Both the position numbers and the translations under genes were made by a program. DNA of 6,098 bases from CAIQIA01 sp049317465 (GTDB lineage: Bacteria > Cyanobacteriota > Cyanobacteriia > PCC-6307 > Cyanobiaceae), in assembly GCA_049317465.1 (NCBI GenBank), contig JBMOIF010000093.1:1-6098 (forward strand), given 5' to 3'. The notes below the pieces were generated by a model. That model was not told the origin of the DNA. It saw nothing but the letters and a program-made list of their open reading frames with translations, and did not search any database. This document shows, piece by piece, positions 4,943-6,098 of this stretch (its first letter is position 1; each line of letters opens with the position of its first letter).

Positions 4943-6098
4943 GTGGAGGTTCTCAAGGAGAGCGGCCAGCGGGAGGTGTTCTGCGGGCTCACCTCCATCG
5001 TCTGGCTGCATCGGCGCATGCCCGATGCCTTTTTTCTCGTGGTGGGGTCACGCACCTGTGCCCACCTGATCCAGAGCGCCGCCGGCGTGATGATCTTCGC
5101 CGAACCGCGCTTCGGCACGGCGATCCTCGGTGAACGCGACCTGGCCGGCCTTGCCGATGCCAATGCCGAGCTGGACCGGGTTGTGACCGACCTGCTGGCC
5201 CGTCGCCCCGAGATCCGCACCCTCTTTCTGGTGGGGTCGTGCCCCAGTGAGGTGATCAAGCTCGACCTGGCCAAGGCCGCCGAACGCCTCAATGAGCGTC
5301 TGGTCGGTCGTGTGCGGGTGGTGAACTACAGCGGCAGTGGCATCGAGACCACCTTCACCCAGGGGGAGGACCAGGCCCTCACCGCCCTGGTGCCGCTGCT
5401 GCCCGCCGGCGATCGCCGCCAGCTGCTGCTGGTGGGCACCCTGGCCGATGCCGTCGAGGACCGCTTCCTGACCCTGTTCGAGCGTCTGGGGGTGGGGCCG
5501 GTGCTGTCGCTGCCCCCCCGGCGGTCCACGGAGCTGCCCCCCGTGGGCCCCGGCACCCTGGCGCTGCTCTGCCAGCCGTTCCTCGGCAGCACCGCCCGCG
5601 CCCTGCAGGCCCGCGGTGTGACCCTCCTGCCCGCTCCCTACCCGCTGGGGGTGGAGGGCAGCCGCCGCTGGTTCGAGGCCGCCGCCGCCGCCTTCGGCGT
5701 TGATCCGGCCCACACCGCCGCCGTGCTCGATCCCCTCGTGGCCCGGGGCCAGGCGGCCGTGGCACCCCACCGGCGGCAGCTGGAGGGCAAGCGGCTGTTC
5801 CTGCTTCCCGATTCGCAGATGGAGCCGGCCCTGGCGCGGTTCCTGCACCGCGAATGCGGCATGGAGCTGGTCGAGGTGGGCACGCCTTACCTCGACCGGA
5901 CCCTGCAGCAGCCGGAACTGGACCTGCTGCCCCCGGGGACGGCCCTCAGTGAGGGGCAGCACCTGGAACGGCAGCTCGAGCGGGTGCGGGCGGCCCGTCC
6001 CGATCTGGTGGTGTGCGGCATGGGGCTGGCCAATCCCCTCGAAGCCGAGGGGATCGCCACCAAGTGGTCGATCGAACTGGTATTCAGCCCCATCCACG
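4943..6098 (+). CDS. chlN: Light-independent protochlorophyllide reductase subunit N (first 385 residues; C-terminus off the right edge)
   Basis: ChlN and ChlB form the NB-protein of the nitrogenase-like, dark-operative protochlorophyllide oxidoreductase. With the ATPase ChlL it reduces ring D of protochlorophyllide without light. The reading opens VEVLKESGQREVFCGLTSIV and runs without interruption through VVGSRTCAHLIQSAAGVMIFAEPRF and FLVGSCPSEVIKLDLA to SIELVFSPIH near the usual C-terminus. The three iron-sulfur ligands are present as Cys14, Cys39 and Cys100, with the same spacing (25 and 61) as Cys26, Cys51 and Cys112 of Rhodobacter capsulatus BchN. The start is the GTG at 4943: an in-frame TAG at 4913-4915 lies upstream, and no ATG, GTG or TTG falls between them. 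An AGGAG at 4924-4928 is 14 bases away, rather far. About 35 residues are probably missing at the right edge. Confidence 0.97.
   Translation, partial: MEVLKESGQREVFCGLTSIVWLHRRMPDAFFLVVGSRTCAHLIQSAAGVMIFAEPRFGTAILGERDLAGLADANAELDRVVTDLLARRPEIRTLFLVGSCPSEVIKLDLAKAAERLNERLVGRVRVVNYSGSGIETTFTQGEDQALTALVPLLPAGDRRQLLLVGTLADAVEDRFLTLFERLGVGPVLSLPPRRSTELPPVGPGTLALLCQPFLGSTARALQARGVTLLPAPYPLGVEGSRRWFEAAAAAFGVDPAHTAAVLDPLVARGQAAVAPHRRQLEGKRLFLLPDSQMEPALARFLHRECGMELVEVGTPYLDRTLQQPELDLLPPGTALSEGQHLERQLERVRAARPDLVVCGMGLANPLEAEGIATKWSIELVFSPIH

Noticed and set aside
5048..6097. Long minus-strand open frame of 349 codons opposite chlN
   Set aside because: It is antisense to an unmistakable ChlN with all three cluster cysteines. 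Its Gln/Gly/His-rich composition is typical of antisense frames in GC-rich DNA.

Overview
This window is a GC-rich cyanobacterial segment carrying the upstream end of an alpha-carboxysome (cso) locus next to the start of a dark-operative chlorophyll-synthesis gene. A Form IA-type rbcL directly behind a CsoS1 shell gene, a CsoS1D tandem-BMC shell gene and chlN together indicate an alpha-cyanobacterium. The high GC content and the presence of sbtA/sbtB favour a Cyanobium-like or freshwater/euryhaline Synechococcus-like organism over a low-GC Prochlorococcus. The genus is an inference from gene content and base composition.

Layout. On the minus strand, read from right to left, are sbtA (2532-1531), sbtB (1454-1167), csoS1 (1026-712) and rbcL (643 to beyond base 1). 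These encode a Na+/bicarbonate symporter, its PII-like regulator, the main hexameric shell protein and the RuBisCO large subunit. Divergent from sbtA, across a 77-bp spacer with a strong dyad, is rdgB/HAM1 on the plus strand (2610-3197), a nucleotide-pool-cleansing pyrophosphatase. It runs tail-to-tail into csoS1D (minus, 3924-3181), and the two overlap by 17 bp. A divergent spacer of about 170 bp with a second 8-bp dyad separates csoS1D from two unrecognised plus-strand genes (4098-4397 and 4459-4866). These are followed by chlN (4943 to beyond the right edge).

How the genes work together. SbtA imports bicarbonate and SbtB probably gates it. Carboxysomes built from CsoS1 and CsoS1D shell proteins (other cso genes lie outside the window to the left) convert and fix it with RuBisCO. 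The window therefore joins inorganic-carbon uptake to the CO2-fixing compartment in one co-directional gene run. RdgB is a housekeeping gene inside the locus, and ChlN belongs to a separate process, light-independent protochlorophyllide reduction.

Every gene here except the two small plus-strand ones belongs to a known family. The points most worth a second look are the placement of sbtAB inside the cso locus, the short SbtB without the C-terminal cysteine loop, the two 8-bp dyads in the divergent spacers, and the two uncharacterised genes between csoS1D and chlN. I saw no tRNA, rRNA, CRISPR array, insertion sequence or convincing intrinsic terminator.
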